NCBI GenBank assembly: GCA_902712845.1 | Contig: LR743504.1 | Coordinates: 3,880,001 to 3,944,000, forward strand | Length of the DNA: 64,000 nucleotides | Source: Methylobacterium bullatum | Lineage (GTDB): Bacteria; Pseudomonadota; Alphaproteobacteria; Rhizobiales; Beijerinckiaceae | Direction: 5' to 3' | Shown here: positions 36,111 through 45,357 of the stretch, piece after piece | Layout of the letters: each line of letters begins with the position of its first letter | How positions within the stretch are numbered: the first letter of the stretch is position 1 | Notes under the pieces: generated by a model | The model's input: the letters and a program-made list of their open reading frames with translations, nothing else | Told to the model about the DNA's origin: nothing | Databases searched by the model: none | Translations under genes and position numbers: made by a program

Positions 36111-37805
36111 ATGTCCATCGTTTTTCCGGCAGCCCTGCGCCTCGTCGCAGCCTGCGCCATCGCCTGGGCAGGCCTGTCCGGCGCGGTCCTGTCCCATGAG
36201 GGCCATTCCCACGGCGACGAGGCCCCTGCCCTGCCCGTTGCGGCGGCGGCGCCGCGCGCAGAGGCGAAGTCGGAGCGCTACGAACTCGTCGCCACCGTTC
36301 AGGGCCACGATCTCATCTTCTATCTCGACGCGTTCGAGACCAACGTGCCGGTCACCGACGCCACCCTCGCCCTCTCGACGCCGGACGGGCGCAGGAAGGC
36401 CGAGCTCCAGGCCGACGGCAGCTACCGGCTCCCGGCGCCCTGGCTGGAGGAATCCGAGCACCACGACCTCCTCGTCGCGGTGACGGCGGAGGGCAGCACC
36501 GACATCCTCTCCCTCGATCTCGATCTCGACCTGCCGGCCGCCAAAGCTACGGCGACGACGTCCGAGACGCCGGCGACCACCTCCCTGGTCGAGCGCTTCA
36601 CCCACCAGCCGCCCTCCGTCACCGCCGCCGGAGGCTTCCTCCTCGGCCTCGGCGCCGTCGTCCTGTTCCGCCGTCGGCGCACGATTCCCATCGTCGTCGT
36701 CCTGGCGGTCACGGCGACGATCGTGCTGGGCAGCGCCGCCCTCGCCCATGAAGGCCACGATGCCGCCCCGGCCGAGGGCGGGATGATGGCGAGCCCGCCC
36801 TCCGGCGGCGCCGACCGGGCCAAACGCCTGGGCGACGGGTCGATCTTCGTGCCCAAATCCCTGCAGCGGCTCCTCGTCCTGCGCACCGCCGTGACGGCAA
36901 CGGAGAGCGTGCCCCGCACCGTGGCCCTGCCCGGCCGGGTCATCGCCGATCCCAATGCCAGCGGCGTGGTGCAATCCTCCGTGGGCGGCCGTCTGGCCCC
37001 TCCGGCGAACGGATTTCCACGTCTGGGAACCCGCGTGACGCGCGGCGAGGTTCTCGCCACCGTCACCCCGCCGGTCCAGGCCGTGGACGTCTCCGACATG
37101 CGCCAGCGTCAGGGCGAGCTCGACCAGCAGATCGCGATCCTCGACCGGCGCGTGGTCCGGTTCGAGCGGCTCGCCGGGACGGGCGCGGTGGCCCAGACCC
37201 AGCTCGACGATGCCCGCTCCGAGCGCGACGGACTCAAGGACCGCCGCGCCGCCCTCGACACGGTCCGTGGCTCGCCTGAGGCCCTGGTCGCTCCGGTGGA
37301 CGGGGTCATCGCCGAGGCGAGCGCCACGTCGGGCGCCATGGCGGCCCCCGGCACCGTCGTCTTCCGCATCGTCGATCCGGGCAAACTCTGGGTCGAGGCG
37401 CTGAGCTTCGAGGCCCTGTCGCCGGAAGGCTCGGCGACGGCCCGCCTCGGGGACGGGCGCAGCCTTGCCCTGTCCTATCGCGGGGCCGGCCTCGCCGACC
37501 GCAATCAGGCGGTGCCGGTGCAATTCGCGGTGGCGGGCGAGTCCACCGGCCTGCGGCTCGGCCAGTTCGTCACCGTCCACGCGCCCCTGACGGGAGAGCG
37601 GACCGGCCTCGCCGTGCCGCGCTCCGGCATCCTGCGGGCGGAGGGCGGCAGCGTCGTCTACGAGCATGTCGGTGCCGAGCGCTTCGTGGCGCGCACCGTC
37701 CGCACCGATCCCCTCGATGCCGACCGCACGCTCATCGCCGGCGGTCTGGAGCCGGGACGGCGCGTCGTCGTCCAGGGCGCCGAACTCCTCGACCAGATCC
37801 GCTGA
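36111..37805 (+). CDS. Efflux periplasmic adaptor with long His-rich N-terminal extension
   Basis: The ATG at 36111 gives 564 residues, about 150 more than CusB. Residues 1-28 are a signal segment, followed by SHEGHSHGDE. Residues 55-140 form a beta-rich domain. Residues 172-211 hold two hydrophobic stretches around RRRR, then AHEGHD and GGMM. The adaptor part starts near 240: VPRTVALPGRVIADPN, a coiled-coil hairpin (MRQRQGELDQQIAILDRRVV), a lipoyl-like half (ALVAPVDGVIAEASATSG) and LAVPRSGILRAEGGSVVY. It should link the downstream RND pump to an outer-membrane channel that is not encoded here. Confidence 0.85.
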   Translation: MSIVFPAALRLVAACAIAWAGLSGAVLSHEGHSHGDEAPALPVAAAAPRAEAKSERYELVATVQGHDLIFYLDAFETNVPVTDATLALSTPDGRRKAELQADGSYRLPAPWLEESEHHDLLVAVTAEGSTDILSLDLDLDLPAAKATATTSETPATTSLVERFTHQPPSVTAAGGFLLGLGAVVLFRRRRTIPIVVVLAVTATIVLGSAALAHEGHDAAPAEGGMMASPPSGGADRAKRLGDGSIFVPKSLQRLLVLRTAVTATESVPRTVALPGRVIADPNASGVVQSSVGGRLAPPANGFPRLGTRVTRGEVLATVTPPVQAVDVSDMRQRQGELDQQIAILDRRVVRFERLAGTGAVAQTQLDDARSERDGLKDRRAALDTVRGSPEALVAPVDGVIAEASATSGAMAAPGTVVFRIVDPGKLWVEALSFEALSPEGSATARLGDGRSLALSYRGAGLADRNQAVPVQFAVAGESTGLRLGQFVTVHAPLTGERTGLAVPRSGILRAEGGSVVYEHVGAERFVARTVRTDPLDADRTLIAGGLEPGRRVVVQGAELLDQIR

Positions 37806-37817
37806 GGAACCGCAGAG

Positions 37818-40800
37818 ATGTTCGGCCTCATCGTCGCGCAATCCCTGCGCAACCGCCTCCTCGTCGTAGCGCTCGCCTTCGCCCTGGTCCTCACCGGCGC
37901 GCTCTCCCTCGCGCGCCTGCCCGTCGACGTGCTCCCGGACCTCAACCGGCCCACGGTCACGATCCTGACCGAAGCCGAGGGCTTCGCCCCCACGGAGGTG
38001 GAGCAGCGGGTGACCTACCCGATCGAGACCCGCATGAACGGCCTGCCCGGCGTTAGCCGGGTGCGGTCGGTCTCCGGCATCGGCCTGTCCATCGTCACAG
38101 TGGAGTTCGAGTGGGACACCGACCTGTTCCGCGACCGGCAGTTCGTCAACGAGAGGCTGGCGCTCGCGCGCTCGGAACTGCCGCCCAACGTGGTGCCGCA
38201 GATGGGGCCGGTCTCCTCGATCATGGGCGGCATCCTGCTGGTCGCCGTCACCTCGAAGACCGCGACCCCGATGCAGGTCCGCGAGACCGCCGACTTCACC
38301 TTGCGCCCCCGCCTGCTCTCGATCCCGGGCGTGGCGCAGGTGATCCCCATCGGCGGCGAGGTCCGCCAGTTCCGGGTCGCCCCCAATCCCGCCGCCATGC
38401 GGGCGCTCGGCGTCACCGACGAGGCCCTCGCCCGCGCCCTCCAGAATTACGGCGGCAATGCCGGCGGCGGCTATTCCGAGGCCGGCGGCCGAGAGGTCCT
38501 GATCCGTGCGCTCGGCCGCACCACCGATCTCGACGACCTTCGCAATCTCGTCGTCACGACGCCGGGCGGGCCGGTCTACCTGCGGCAGGTCGCCGAGATC
38601 GCCTTCGGGGCGCGGCCCAAGCGCGGCGACGGCGGCTTCATGGGCAATCCCGCCGTGGTGGTCTCCATCGAGAAGCAGCCTGGCATCGACACCGTGCGCC
38701 TGACCCGCGAGGTCGAGGCGGCGTTGAAGGAGATCGGCCCCTCCCTGCCGCACGGAATCGAGGCCAGCAGCGTCCTGTTCCGGCAGGCGGACTTCATCGA
38801 GACGTCGCTGCGCAACGTGATCACGGTGCTGATCGAGGCCGTGGCCGTGGTGGCCGTGGTGCTGTTCGCCTTCCTGATGAACGTGCGGACCACGCTGATC
38901 TCGCTCGCCGCCATCCCCGTCTCGATCCTCGCCACCGCCACGGTGTTCTCGTTGCTCGGACTCTCCATCAACACGATGACGCTCGGCGGCCTCGCCATCG
39001 CCATCGGAGAGCTGGTGGACGACGCCGTCGTCGATGTGGAGAACATCCTGCGGCGCCTCCGCGACAACCGGGCCGAGGGCTTGCGGGCGGAGGGCTCGCC
39101 CCGCTCGTCCTTCGCCGTGATCGTGGACGCCTCCAACGAGGTGCGTTCCGGCATCGTCTACGCCACGATCATCATCTGCCTCGTCTTCGTGCCGCTCTTC
39201 GCCCTGTCGGGAATCGAGGGCCGGCTCTTCGCGCCGCTCGGCCAAGCCTACATCATCGCCATCCTGTCGAGCCTCGTGGTCTCGCTGACCCTGACGCCTG
39301 CCCTCTCCTCCTGGCTGCTCCCCGGCCTGAAGAGCCTCGACCATCCCGAGAGCCGGCTGATCCGCGGCCTCAAGCGCGCCAACGGGCGCCTCGTAGAGAC
39401 GGCCTTCGCCCATCAGCGCCTCGCCATCGTCTGCGCGATCGTCGCGGTGGCCGCCGCCGGCTACGGCGCGGGACGCTTGCCTCGCGCCTTCCTGCCGACC
39501 TTCAACGAGGGCTCGTTCACGGTCACCACGACCTTCACCCCCGGCATCTCCCTCGCCGAATCCGCCCGGGTCGGCGCCATCGCCGAGCGCCTGCTCATGG
39601 ACATCCCCGAGGTGGACAAGGTCGGTCGCCGCACGGGCCGCGCCGAACTCGACGAGCATGCCGAGGGCGTCCATTCCACCGATCTGGAGATCCGCCTGAA
39701 AACCGGCGGGCGCGAACGCCCGGCCATCGTCGCCGATATCAGGGGGCGGCTGTCCGTCCTTCCCGTCACGGTGAATGTCGGCCAGCCGATCTCGCACCGG
39801 CTCGACCACATGCTCTCCGGCGTCCGGGCCGAGATCGCCCTCAAGCTGTTCGGCGAGGATCTCGACGCCTTGCGCCGCACTGCCGAATCCCTGCGCGAGA
39901 CCCTGTCCGGCATTCCGGGCGTCGCCGACCTCCAGGTGGAGCGGCAGGTGCGCGTTCCCCAGATCGAGATCCGGGTCGACCCGTCCAAGGCGGCGCTCTA
40001 CGGCGTCTCCCCCGCGACGGTGGTGGAGACGGTGGGGAACCTCGCCAACGGCCGCGTGGTCTCGACCCTGGTGGACGGCCTTCGCCGCTTCGACGTGGTC
40101 CTGCGCCTGCCCGAGAGCGGCCGGTCCATGGCCGCCCTGCGCGACCTCCTCATCGAGACGCCGTCGGGCTGGGTGCCCGCCCATGCGCTGGCCGACATCG
40201 CCGAGCGCGACGGGCCCAACCAGATCCTGCGCGAGAACGGCCGCCGCCGTATCGTGGTCCAGGCCAACACCGTGCCGGGCTCGGACGGCTCGAAGGTCGC
40301 CGCCGACATCGCGCAGGCCCTGGCACGGACGACGCTGCCGGAGGGGATCAGCGCGCGCCTCGAAGGCGCGTTCGAGGCGCAAGGGGAGGCGACCCGCCGG
40401 ATCGGGCTCCTCGGCCTCGTCTCCTTCGCCCTGGTCTTCGCGCTGCTGGCGAGCCGCTACCGCTCCGGCGTGCTGGCCCTCATCGTCATGGGCAACGTGC
40501 CGCTCGCCCTCATCGGCAGCGTGGTCGCCCTCACCATCGCCGGCTTGCCGCTCTCGGTCGCCTCGATGATCGGCTTCGTGACGCTCACCGGCATCGTCGC
40601 CCGCAACGGCATCCTGAAGATCAGCCACGTGCTGAATCTCGGCCTCAGCGAGGGCCTGCCCTTCGGACCCGCCCTGGTCCTGCGGGCGAGCAACGAGCGC
40701 CTCGTCCCCGTTCTGATGACGGCGCTCGCCGCAGGCATCGCCCTGGTGCCGCTGCTGGTCGACGGCACCGCGCCGGGCAAGGAGATCCTGCACCCCGTGG

Positions 40801-40973
40801 CCGTGACGATCTTCGGTGGCCTCATCAGCGCGACGCTCCTCGACGCCGTGCTAACGCCGGTCCTGATGCTGCGCTTCGGCGGCCCCGCCTTCGCGCGACT
40901 GCGCGAGGCGCCCGGCGATGAAGCCCCCTCCCCGGTGGCGGGGACCATGCCCTCCCCGCCCGCAACCTTCTGA
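37818..40973 (+). CDS. Heavy-metal RND efflux pump (CusA/CzcA family)
   Basis: The 1051-residue, twelve-span pump begins 12 bp after the adaptor stop. The HME signature GGLAIAIGELVDDAVVDVEN is in span 4 and a related proton-relay region follows in the C-terminal half (IGFVTLTGIVARNGIL). Regions corresponding to the CusA methionine ligands read FTVTTTFTPG, EGVHSTD and RLDHMLSGV, so the Met triad for Cu(I)/Ag(I) is not conserved. A divalent cation such as cobalt, nickel or zinc is a reasonable alternative. It forms an operon with the Cys-rich, adaptor and DUF305 genes. Confidence 0.9.
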   Translation: MFGLIVAQSLRNRLLVVALAFALVLTGALSLARLPVDVLPDLNRPTVTILTEAEGFAPTEVEQRVTYPIETRMNGLPGVSRVRSVSGIGLSIVTVEFEWDTDLFRDRQFVNERLALARSELPPNVVPQMGPVSSIMGGILLVAVTSKTATPMQVRETADFTLRPRLLSIPGVAQVIPIGGEVRQFRVAPNPAAMRALGVTDEALARALQNYGGNAGGGYSEAGGREVLIRALGRTTDLDDLRNLVVTTPGGPVYLRQVAEIAFGARPKRGDGGFMGNPAVVVSIEKQPGIDTVRLTREVEAALKEIGPSLPHGIEASSVLFRQADFIETSLRNVITVLIEAVAVVAVVLFAFLMNVRTTLISLAAIPVSILATATVFSLLGLSINTMTLGGLAIAIGELVDDAVVDVENILRRLRDNRAEGLRAEGSPRSSFAVIVDASNEVRSGIVYATIIICLVFVPLFALSGIEGRLFAPLGQAYIIAILSSLVVSLTLTPALSSWLLPGLKSLDHPESRLIRGLKRANGRLVETAFAHQRLAIVCAIVAVAAAGYGAGRLPRAFLPTFNEGSFTVTTTFTPGISLAESARVGAIAERLLMDIPEVDKVGRRTGRAELDEHAEGVHSTDLEIRLKTGGRERPAIVADIRGRLSVLPVTVNVGQPISHRLDHMLSGVRAEIALKLFGEDLDALRRTAESLRETLSGIPGVADLQVERQVRVPQIEIRVDPSKAALYGVSPATVVETVGNLANGRVVSTLVDGLRRFDVVLRLPESGRSMAALRDLLIETPSGWVPAHALADIAERDGPNQILRENGRRRIVVQANTVPGSDGSKVAADIAQALARTTLPEGISARLEGAFEAQGEATRRIGLLGLVSFALVFALLASRYRSGVLALIVMGNVPLALIGSVVALTIAGLPLSVASMIGFVTLTGIVARNGILKISHVLNLGLSEGLPFGPALVLRASNERLVPVLMTALAAGIALVPLLVDGTAPGKEILHPVAVTIFGGLISATLLDAVLTPVLMLRFGGPAFARLREAPGDEAPSPVAGTMPSPPATF

Positions 40974-40988
40974 CGACAGGGAACTCCC

Positions 40989-41414
40989 ATGACGAAGACA
41001 GCCCTCCCCGCGATCCTGGCCGCGATCCTGGCTCTGCCCCTCGCCTCCCCGGTCCTCGCGGCCGCCGAGCACCGCCACGACGACGGCACCGTCCATACGG
41101 ACGGCCACGATCACGGCCCGAAGACCCCCGCGAAGGGCAAGGCCGCCGACACGCCGGCGACCCGCGCCTTCAAGGAGGCGGCCATGCGCATGCACGGCGA
41201 CATGGAGATCCGCTATTCCGGCGACGTCGACCGCGACTTCGCCGCCGGCATGATCCCGCACCACAAGGGTGCCCTCGCCATGGCCAAGGTCGCGCTTCAG
41301 TATTCGAAGGATCCGGAGGTTCGCACCCTGGCCGAGGCCATCGTCAAGGCGCAGGAAGCCGAGATCGCCCAGATGGAGGCGATCCTGAAGCGGACCGATC
41401 CCGCCAAGAAGTGA
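40989..41414 (+). CDS. DUF305 periplasmic protein
   Basis: The 141-residue protein has a signal peptide (LPAILAAILALPLASPVLAA), a His-rich start (EHRHDDGTVHTDGHDHG) and a DUF305 core: MHGDMEIRYSGDVDRDFAAGMIPHHKGALAMAKVAL, with paired histidines in PHH. Members occur in copper- and other metal-resistance clusters and are thought to bind metal in the periplasm. The gene follows the RND pump by 15 bp and is probably the last gene of that operon. Confidence 0.87.
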   Translation: MTKTALPAILAAILALPLASPVLAAAEHRHDDGTVHTDGHDHGPKTPAKGKAADTPATRAFKEAAMRMHGDMEIRYSGDVDRDFAAGMIPHHKGALAMAKVALQYSKDPEVRTLAEAIVKAQEAEIAQMEAILKRTDPAKK

Positions 41415-41432
41415 GGTCCGCCCCGCGCGACG

Positions 41433-41780
41433 TCAGGCGCGGCGGCTTTTCCGCCTGTCGCGCTCGTCGTCCAGGGCCGCCGGAACGCCGCTGAGCACAC
41501 GCAACGGATGCGTGCGGACCGGTCGAAACGTCCGGGGCATCGGGCCGCAACCGATACAGACCGCGTAGGTCCAGCGCAGCCAGAGATCGGTGTTCTCCCG
41601 GTCGATCTTGTCCTGGCGCTTTCGCGCCTCGGCGATGGCGTCCCTGACCTCGGCCGCCCGCTCCTCGCTGACGGCCTCCCGTTGCCGGGCCGTGACACTC
41701 GGCTGGTTCTGCCCCGGCTGAGCGCCGCAGGGGGACGAGAGAATGCCCAAACTCGCAAATAATCCCAAGATCAATCGCAT
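41433..41780 (-). CDS. Small secreted hypothetical protein with CIGCGP motif
   Basis: The ATG at 41780 has GGAGG 5 bases upstream; the protein has 115 residues. It has a signal peptide (RLILGLFASLGILSSPCGA), a charged helix (QREAVSEERAAEVRDAIAEARKRQDKID) and the distinctive segment TYAVCIGCGPMPRTFRPVRTHPLRVL. The tail is basic. I do not recognise a family. It converges with the DUF305 gene across 18 bp. Confidence 0.65.
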   Translation of the reverse strand: MRLILGLFASLGILSSPCGAQPGQNQPSVTARQREAVSEERAAEVRDAIAEARKRQDKIDRENTDLWLRWTYAVCIGCGPMPRTFRPVRTHPLRVLSGVPAALDDERDRRKSRRA

Positions 41781-42000
41781 GCTTGCCTCCGAAATAGCAG
41801 AAGGCATTCCCCGTTTTCGAACGACTACGGACAAGACGGGTGGAAAGTTTCGGATCCTGGCGCGTCGCGGATGAGCATGTCATCCGTCCTGGCCCGCGCC
41901 GGGATTCGTTCTGCGGCGAGACCCTTTCTCGAAGATCGGCCCCGATATTGAGGCGACGCTGATCGAGGCGGCTTTTCAAAGCTTCCTCGTGACCTCCAGG

Positions 42001-42786
42001 TCACGCATCGGCAGAGGCCGTGAACCAGCCGAGCCCCTCCCGGGTCCCGCTGCGCGGATTGTACTCGCATCCGACCGAGCCCGAATAACCAAGCCGGTCG
42101 AGTTCGGCGAAGACGAAGGCATCGTTCACCTCCCCCGTGCCGGGCTCGTGGCGCGCCGGTACGCTCGCGACCTGGACATGGCCGATCAGCGGCAGGAGGC
42201 GGGCCAGCCGCGTGGTGACGTCTCCGTGCAGGATCTGGCAGTGGAAGATGTCGAACTGCAGCTTGAGATTGGTGAGACCCTCCGCGCGCAACGACGCAAC
42301 GAGGTCGGCGGCGGCATCGACATCGTCGAGAAAATAGCCCGGCATGGAGCGGCGGTTGATGGGCTCGATCAGGAGGTCGATGCCATGCTCGGCAAGGCGC
42401 CCGGCGGCGTGGCGCAGGGACCGGCGATAAGCTTGCCCGGCGCGGCTGTCGCGCCCATCGGCCAGGCCCGCCATCATGTGCAGGCGCGGGCAGCCGGTTG
42501 CCAGCGCATAGGCGAGCGCGGTCTTGACCCCGACGCTGGTCTCATCGAAGCGGTCTGGCAGTGCGGCGAGACCGCGCTCACCGGCCATCCAATCGCCGGG
42601 TGGCATGTTGAACAGGACGAGGTCGAGCCCGTGCGCGGCGAGGCGCGCGGCGATCGCCTCCGGCGAATGCTCGTAGGGGAACAGGAACTCCACCGCCGTG
42701 AACCCGGAACGGGACGCGGCCTCGAACCGGTCGAGGAAGGCGTGTTCCGTGAAGAGCAGCGTCAGGTTGGCGGCAAAGCGCGGCAT
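42001..42786 (-). CDS. TIM-barrel sugar isomerase (hydroxypyruvate / 2-oxo-tetronate isomerase type)
   Basis: The 261-residue protein has GGAG 9 bases before the ATG at 42786. It shows the Hyi/OtnI pattern: ANLTLLFTEHAFLDRFEAA, VEFLFPYEHSPEAIAARL, LLIEPINRRSMPGYFL (metal-binding glutamate), KLQFDIFHCQILHGD and VGCEYNPRSGTREGLGWF. Family members interconvert hydroxypyruvate and tartronate semialdehyde or related 2-oxo acids. Hydroxypyruvate chemistry would suit serine-cycle methylotrophy, but no glycerate gene is adjacent, so this is inference. Confidence 0.85.
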   Translation of the reverse strand: MPRFAANLTLLFTEHAFLDRFEAASRSGFTAVEFLFPYEHSPEAIAARLAAHGLDLVLFNMPPGDWMAGERGLAALPDRFDETSVGVKTALAYALATGCPRLHMMAGLADGRDSRAGQAYRRSLRHAAGRLAEHGIDLLIEPINRRSMPGYFLDDVDAAADLVASLRAEGLTNLKLQFDIFHCQILHGDVTTRLARLLPLIGHVQVASVPARHEPGTGEVNDAFVFAELDRLGYSGSVGCEYNPRSGTREGLGWFTASADA

Positions 42787-42826
42787 GGGAGGGCTCCATG
42801 GTGGCGGGTTCCCGTCTGGGCCGCCC

Positions 42827-43540
42827 TCAATCGCGGATGAGCTTGCCCGTATAGACGACGGGGCCGGTGGGCAGGCCGGTGGCCGAGCCGTTCGGCGGCT
42901 CCACCGAGACGGCGAAGACACCCTCTCCGCGCCGCGCGGCCTCGGACCCGGCGGGCAGGGCCAAACGTGCGGCGTCCTTGCCGATCAGCCCAAGGGATTT
43001 CGGCGTCTTGTCGGCTCCCACATACCACAATTCCAGGCTGCTTCCCGCCGGCGCCTCGGCGCCCACCGGGCGTACCCGCGCGGTTCCCGCCGCCGTATCG
43101 ATGCTGACGATGAGGGCCGGCGCCTCGCCGCCGCTGCTGACCACGGCGACGTAGCGTGTCTCGCCCTCCCCGCCGGGACGGGGGCCGACGGCGATGAACA
43201 GGGCGAGCCCGGCGGCCAGGGCTCCGGCACCCGCCGCTGCCGCCCGCCACAGGCCGAGCTTGCGCGACAGGGCGGCCACGCGGTTGTCGTTCGCCGCCGG
43301 AGACGCGGAGGAGCGGTGGGGCAGCGCGCGCAGGATCGCCAGCCACACGCCCTCGCCCGGCTCGATCTCGGGGATGGCGGCGGCGAGGGGCGCCAGCCGG
43401 CGCTCCCACTCCCGCACGGCGGCGCGCGCGGCGGGATCGACGGCGAGTTCGAGATCCATGGCGGCGCGCTCGGTGGCGTCGAGCGTGCCGATGACGTATT
43501 CGGCGGCGCGCAGGTCTCGCTCGGCGGGGTCCTCGGTCAT
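42827..43540 (-). CDS. Anti-sigma factor (RskA-like)
   Basis: The 237-residue protein has an N-terminal zinc-less anti-sigma domain (AERDLRAAEYVIGTLDATERAAMDLEL), one membrane span near 100-120 (AAAAGAGALAAGLALFIAVG) and a C-terminal periplasmic RskA domain (SSLELWYVGADKTPKSLGLI, VFAVSVEPPNGSATGLPTGPVVYTGKL). It sequesters the ECF sigma factor encoded just upstream, with which it overlaps by 4 bp. The periplasmic signal that releases the sigma factor is unknown. Confidence 0.88.
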   Translation of the reverse strand: MTEDPAERDLRAAEYVIGTLDATERAAMDLELAVDPAARAAVREWERRLAPLAAAIPEIEPGEGVWLAILRALPHRSSASPAANDNRVAALSRKLGLWRAAAAGAGALAAGLALFIAVGPRPGGEGETRYVAVVSSGGEAPALIVSIDTAAGTARVRPVGAEAPAGSSLELWYVGADKTPKSLGLIGKDAARLALPAGSEAARRGEGVFAVSVEPPNGSATGLPTGPVVYTGKLIRD

Positions 43541-44100
43541 GCCGGCCCCTCCAGGCAGCCACGCAGGGCCGCGAGCCCGCGATGCAGCCAGGTCTTGATA
43601 GTGTTGACGGGACGCGCGAACCGCTCGGCCAGTTCTTCCCGCGAATGGCCCTCGCAATAGGCGAGCACGATGCAGTCGCGCTGCGTCGCCTCCAGGCGGG
43701 ACAGGCAGGTGCGAAGGGCGTCGCGCCCGAGAATCGCACCTTCGCTGTCATGCGGATCGGCCAACCGTTCCACCCAATCCTCTCCGTCCTCGCTCACCGG
43801 CCCCTGGACCTCGCCCTTGCGCCGAACCCCGTCGATCGCCCGGTTGCGGGCGATGGTACAGAGCCACGGCAACGGGCGGCCCGCTTCCGGAGAGAACGAA
43901 CCGGCATTCTGCCAGATGCGCAGGTAGACGTCCTGGAGCACGTCTTCCGCCATACCGCGATCCCGTTGGATACGGAGCACGATGCCGAAAAGTTTCGGAG
44001 CGGTGAGATCGTAGAGAGCCCGAAGGGCCTGCTCGTTGCCGGATGCCACGGCCGCGATCAGGCGCGCCAGTGCCGCGTCGTCACGCAAGGGTCGGGGCAT
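43537..44100 (-). CDS. ECF-type RNA polymerase sigma factor (SigK-like)
   Basis: The 187-residue protein has region 2 (LYDLTAPKLFGIVLRIQRDRGMAEDVLQDVYLRIWQNA, PWLCTIARNRAIDGVRR) and region 4 (LSRLEATQRDCIVLAYCEGHSREELAERFARPVNTIKTWLHRGLAALR). Pairing with an RskA-like anti-sigma gene in an ATGA overlap is the SigK arrangement. The upstream divergent region may hold an autoregulated promoter. The regulon is unknown. Confidence 0.92.
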   Translation of the reverse strand: MPRPLRDDAALARLIAAVASGNEQALRALYDLTAPKLFGIVLRIQRDRGMAEDVLQDVYLRIWQNAGSFSPEAGRPLPWLCTIARNRAIDGVRRKGEVQGPVSEDGEDWVERLADPHDSEGAILGRDALRTCLSRLEATQRDCIVLAYCEGHSREELAERFARPVNTIKTWLHRGLAALRGCLEGPA

Positions 44101-44357
44101 CCTCTCGGCACGACATGATACGACCGTTCGATCTGGCGGGAACGTTGCAAACGAGTCTTAATGGAGCGGATGCGCGCCGGCTACTGCGCGGCGCGCGATC
44201 GATGGGGATCGGCATCCCTCTCTCAATGCTGGTCTGCGTGCGGCCGGGCGTGGGTGTTCGACGGCGAGCCGGCGACCTATCTCCAGCAGAAGGCCGCCGA
44301 TCCTTCGAGGATGCGGAGCCGCGGAACTCCCAGGCGCAGGACAAGGATACGGGATTC

Positions 44358-45332
44358 ATGACGTCGCACGGAGACTGGAAAATTCCCGCCGCCGTGCAGC
44401 CCAAGGCCGGCGATTACGCGTACGACCTCGACAAGGCTCTGTCGGCGATCGTGTCACTCTCGACGCGCATCCCGCCGGAGGCGTTCACCGCCGAGACCCT
44501 GGGCACGGAGCGGGCCGGCAACGGCGTGGTGATCCGCGAAGACGGCCTCGTCCTCACCATCGGTTACCTCGTCACCGAGGCGGACAGCGTCTGGATGACG
44601 ACGCATGACGGACGCTCGGTCCCCGGCCACGTGGTCGGCTTCGACGCCGTGACCGGGTTCGGCCTCGTCCAGGCCCTGGGCGACCTGGCGCTGCCGCCGC
44701 TTCCCATCGGGCGCTCGGCCAGCCTCAAGATCGGCGACAAGGCGGTGGTGGCCGGAGCCGGTGGCCGCACCCGCTGCGTCGCCGCCGAGCTGATCGCGCG
44801 GCAGGAATTCGCGGGCTACTGGGAATACGTCCTCGACGAGGCCCTGTTCACCGCGCCCTCGCACCCGCATTGGGGCGGCACGGCCCTGATCGGCCCGGCC
44901 GGCGACCTCCTCGGCATCGGCTCCCTGCAGCTGCAGCAGGGCGGCGCGGAAGGTCCTAAGGCGATCAACCTCGTGGTGCCCATCGACCTCCTGCCGCCGA
45001 TCCTCGAGGATCTGACAACCCGAGGGCGAGCGGACCGTCCGACCCGGCCCTGGCTCGGGCTTTATGCCAGCGACAGCGACGGCGCGGTGGTGGTGATGGG
45101 GCTCGCCGATGACGGCCCCGCCGAGAGCGCGGATCTGCGCGTCGGCGACGTGCTCGCGGCGGTGGCGGGCGAGCCGGTGGAGGATCTCGCCGGGTTCTTC
45201 CGTCAGGTCTGGGCGCTTGGCGAGGCGGGGGTGCGGGTGCCGATCACGATCGAGCGCGACGGACGCCCGATCAAGCTCGTCGTGACGTCGAGCGACCGCG
45301 AGCGCTTCCTGGTCTCGCCGCAGCTGCATTGA
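44358..45332 (+). CDS. HtrA/DegP-like PDZ protein with all three catalytic residues replaced
   Basis: The 324-residue protein has the S1C layout: a trypsin-like barrel (about 45-215) and one PDZ domain (about 230-320, DDGPAESADLRVGDVLAAVAGEPVEDLAGFF). In HtrA alignment the LTNxH histidine falls at Y70 (LVLTIGYLV), the DLAV aspartate at G100 (DAVTGFGLV), and the GNSGG serine at W172 (HPHWGGTAL). No signal peptide or membrane segment is seen, so it should be cytoplasmic. It lies divergent from the ECF sigma gene. It is probably a non-proteolytic binding or scaffold protein. Confidence 0.8.
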   Translation: MTSHGDWKIPAAVQPKAGDYAYDLDKALSAIVSLSTRIPPEAFTAETLGTERAGNGVVIREDGLVLTIGYLVTEADSVWMTTHDGRSVPGHVVGFDAVTGFGLVQALGDLALPPLPIGRSASLKIGDKAVVAGAGGRTRCVAAELIARQEFAGYWEYVLDEALFTAPSHPHWGGTALIGPAGDLLGIGSLQLQQGGAEGPKAINLVVPIDLLPPILEDLTTRGRADRPTRPWLGLYASDSDGAVVVMGLADDGPAESADLRVGDVLAAVAGEPVEDLAGFFRQVWALGEAGVRVPITIERDGRPIKLVVTSSDRERFLVSPQLH

Positions 45333-45357
45333 TCGGGACGGGGCGCGGGTCTATCCC

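Noticed and set aside
35568..40793. A 1741-codon open frame antisense to the metal-efflux cluster
   Set aside because: It lies opposite four genes with clear domains, its translation is low-complexity Asp/Gly/Gln/Arg-rich with no domain, and long antisense frames are expected in GC-rich coding DNA.
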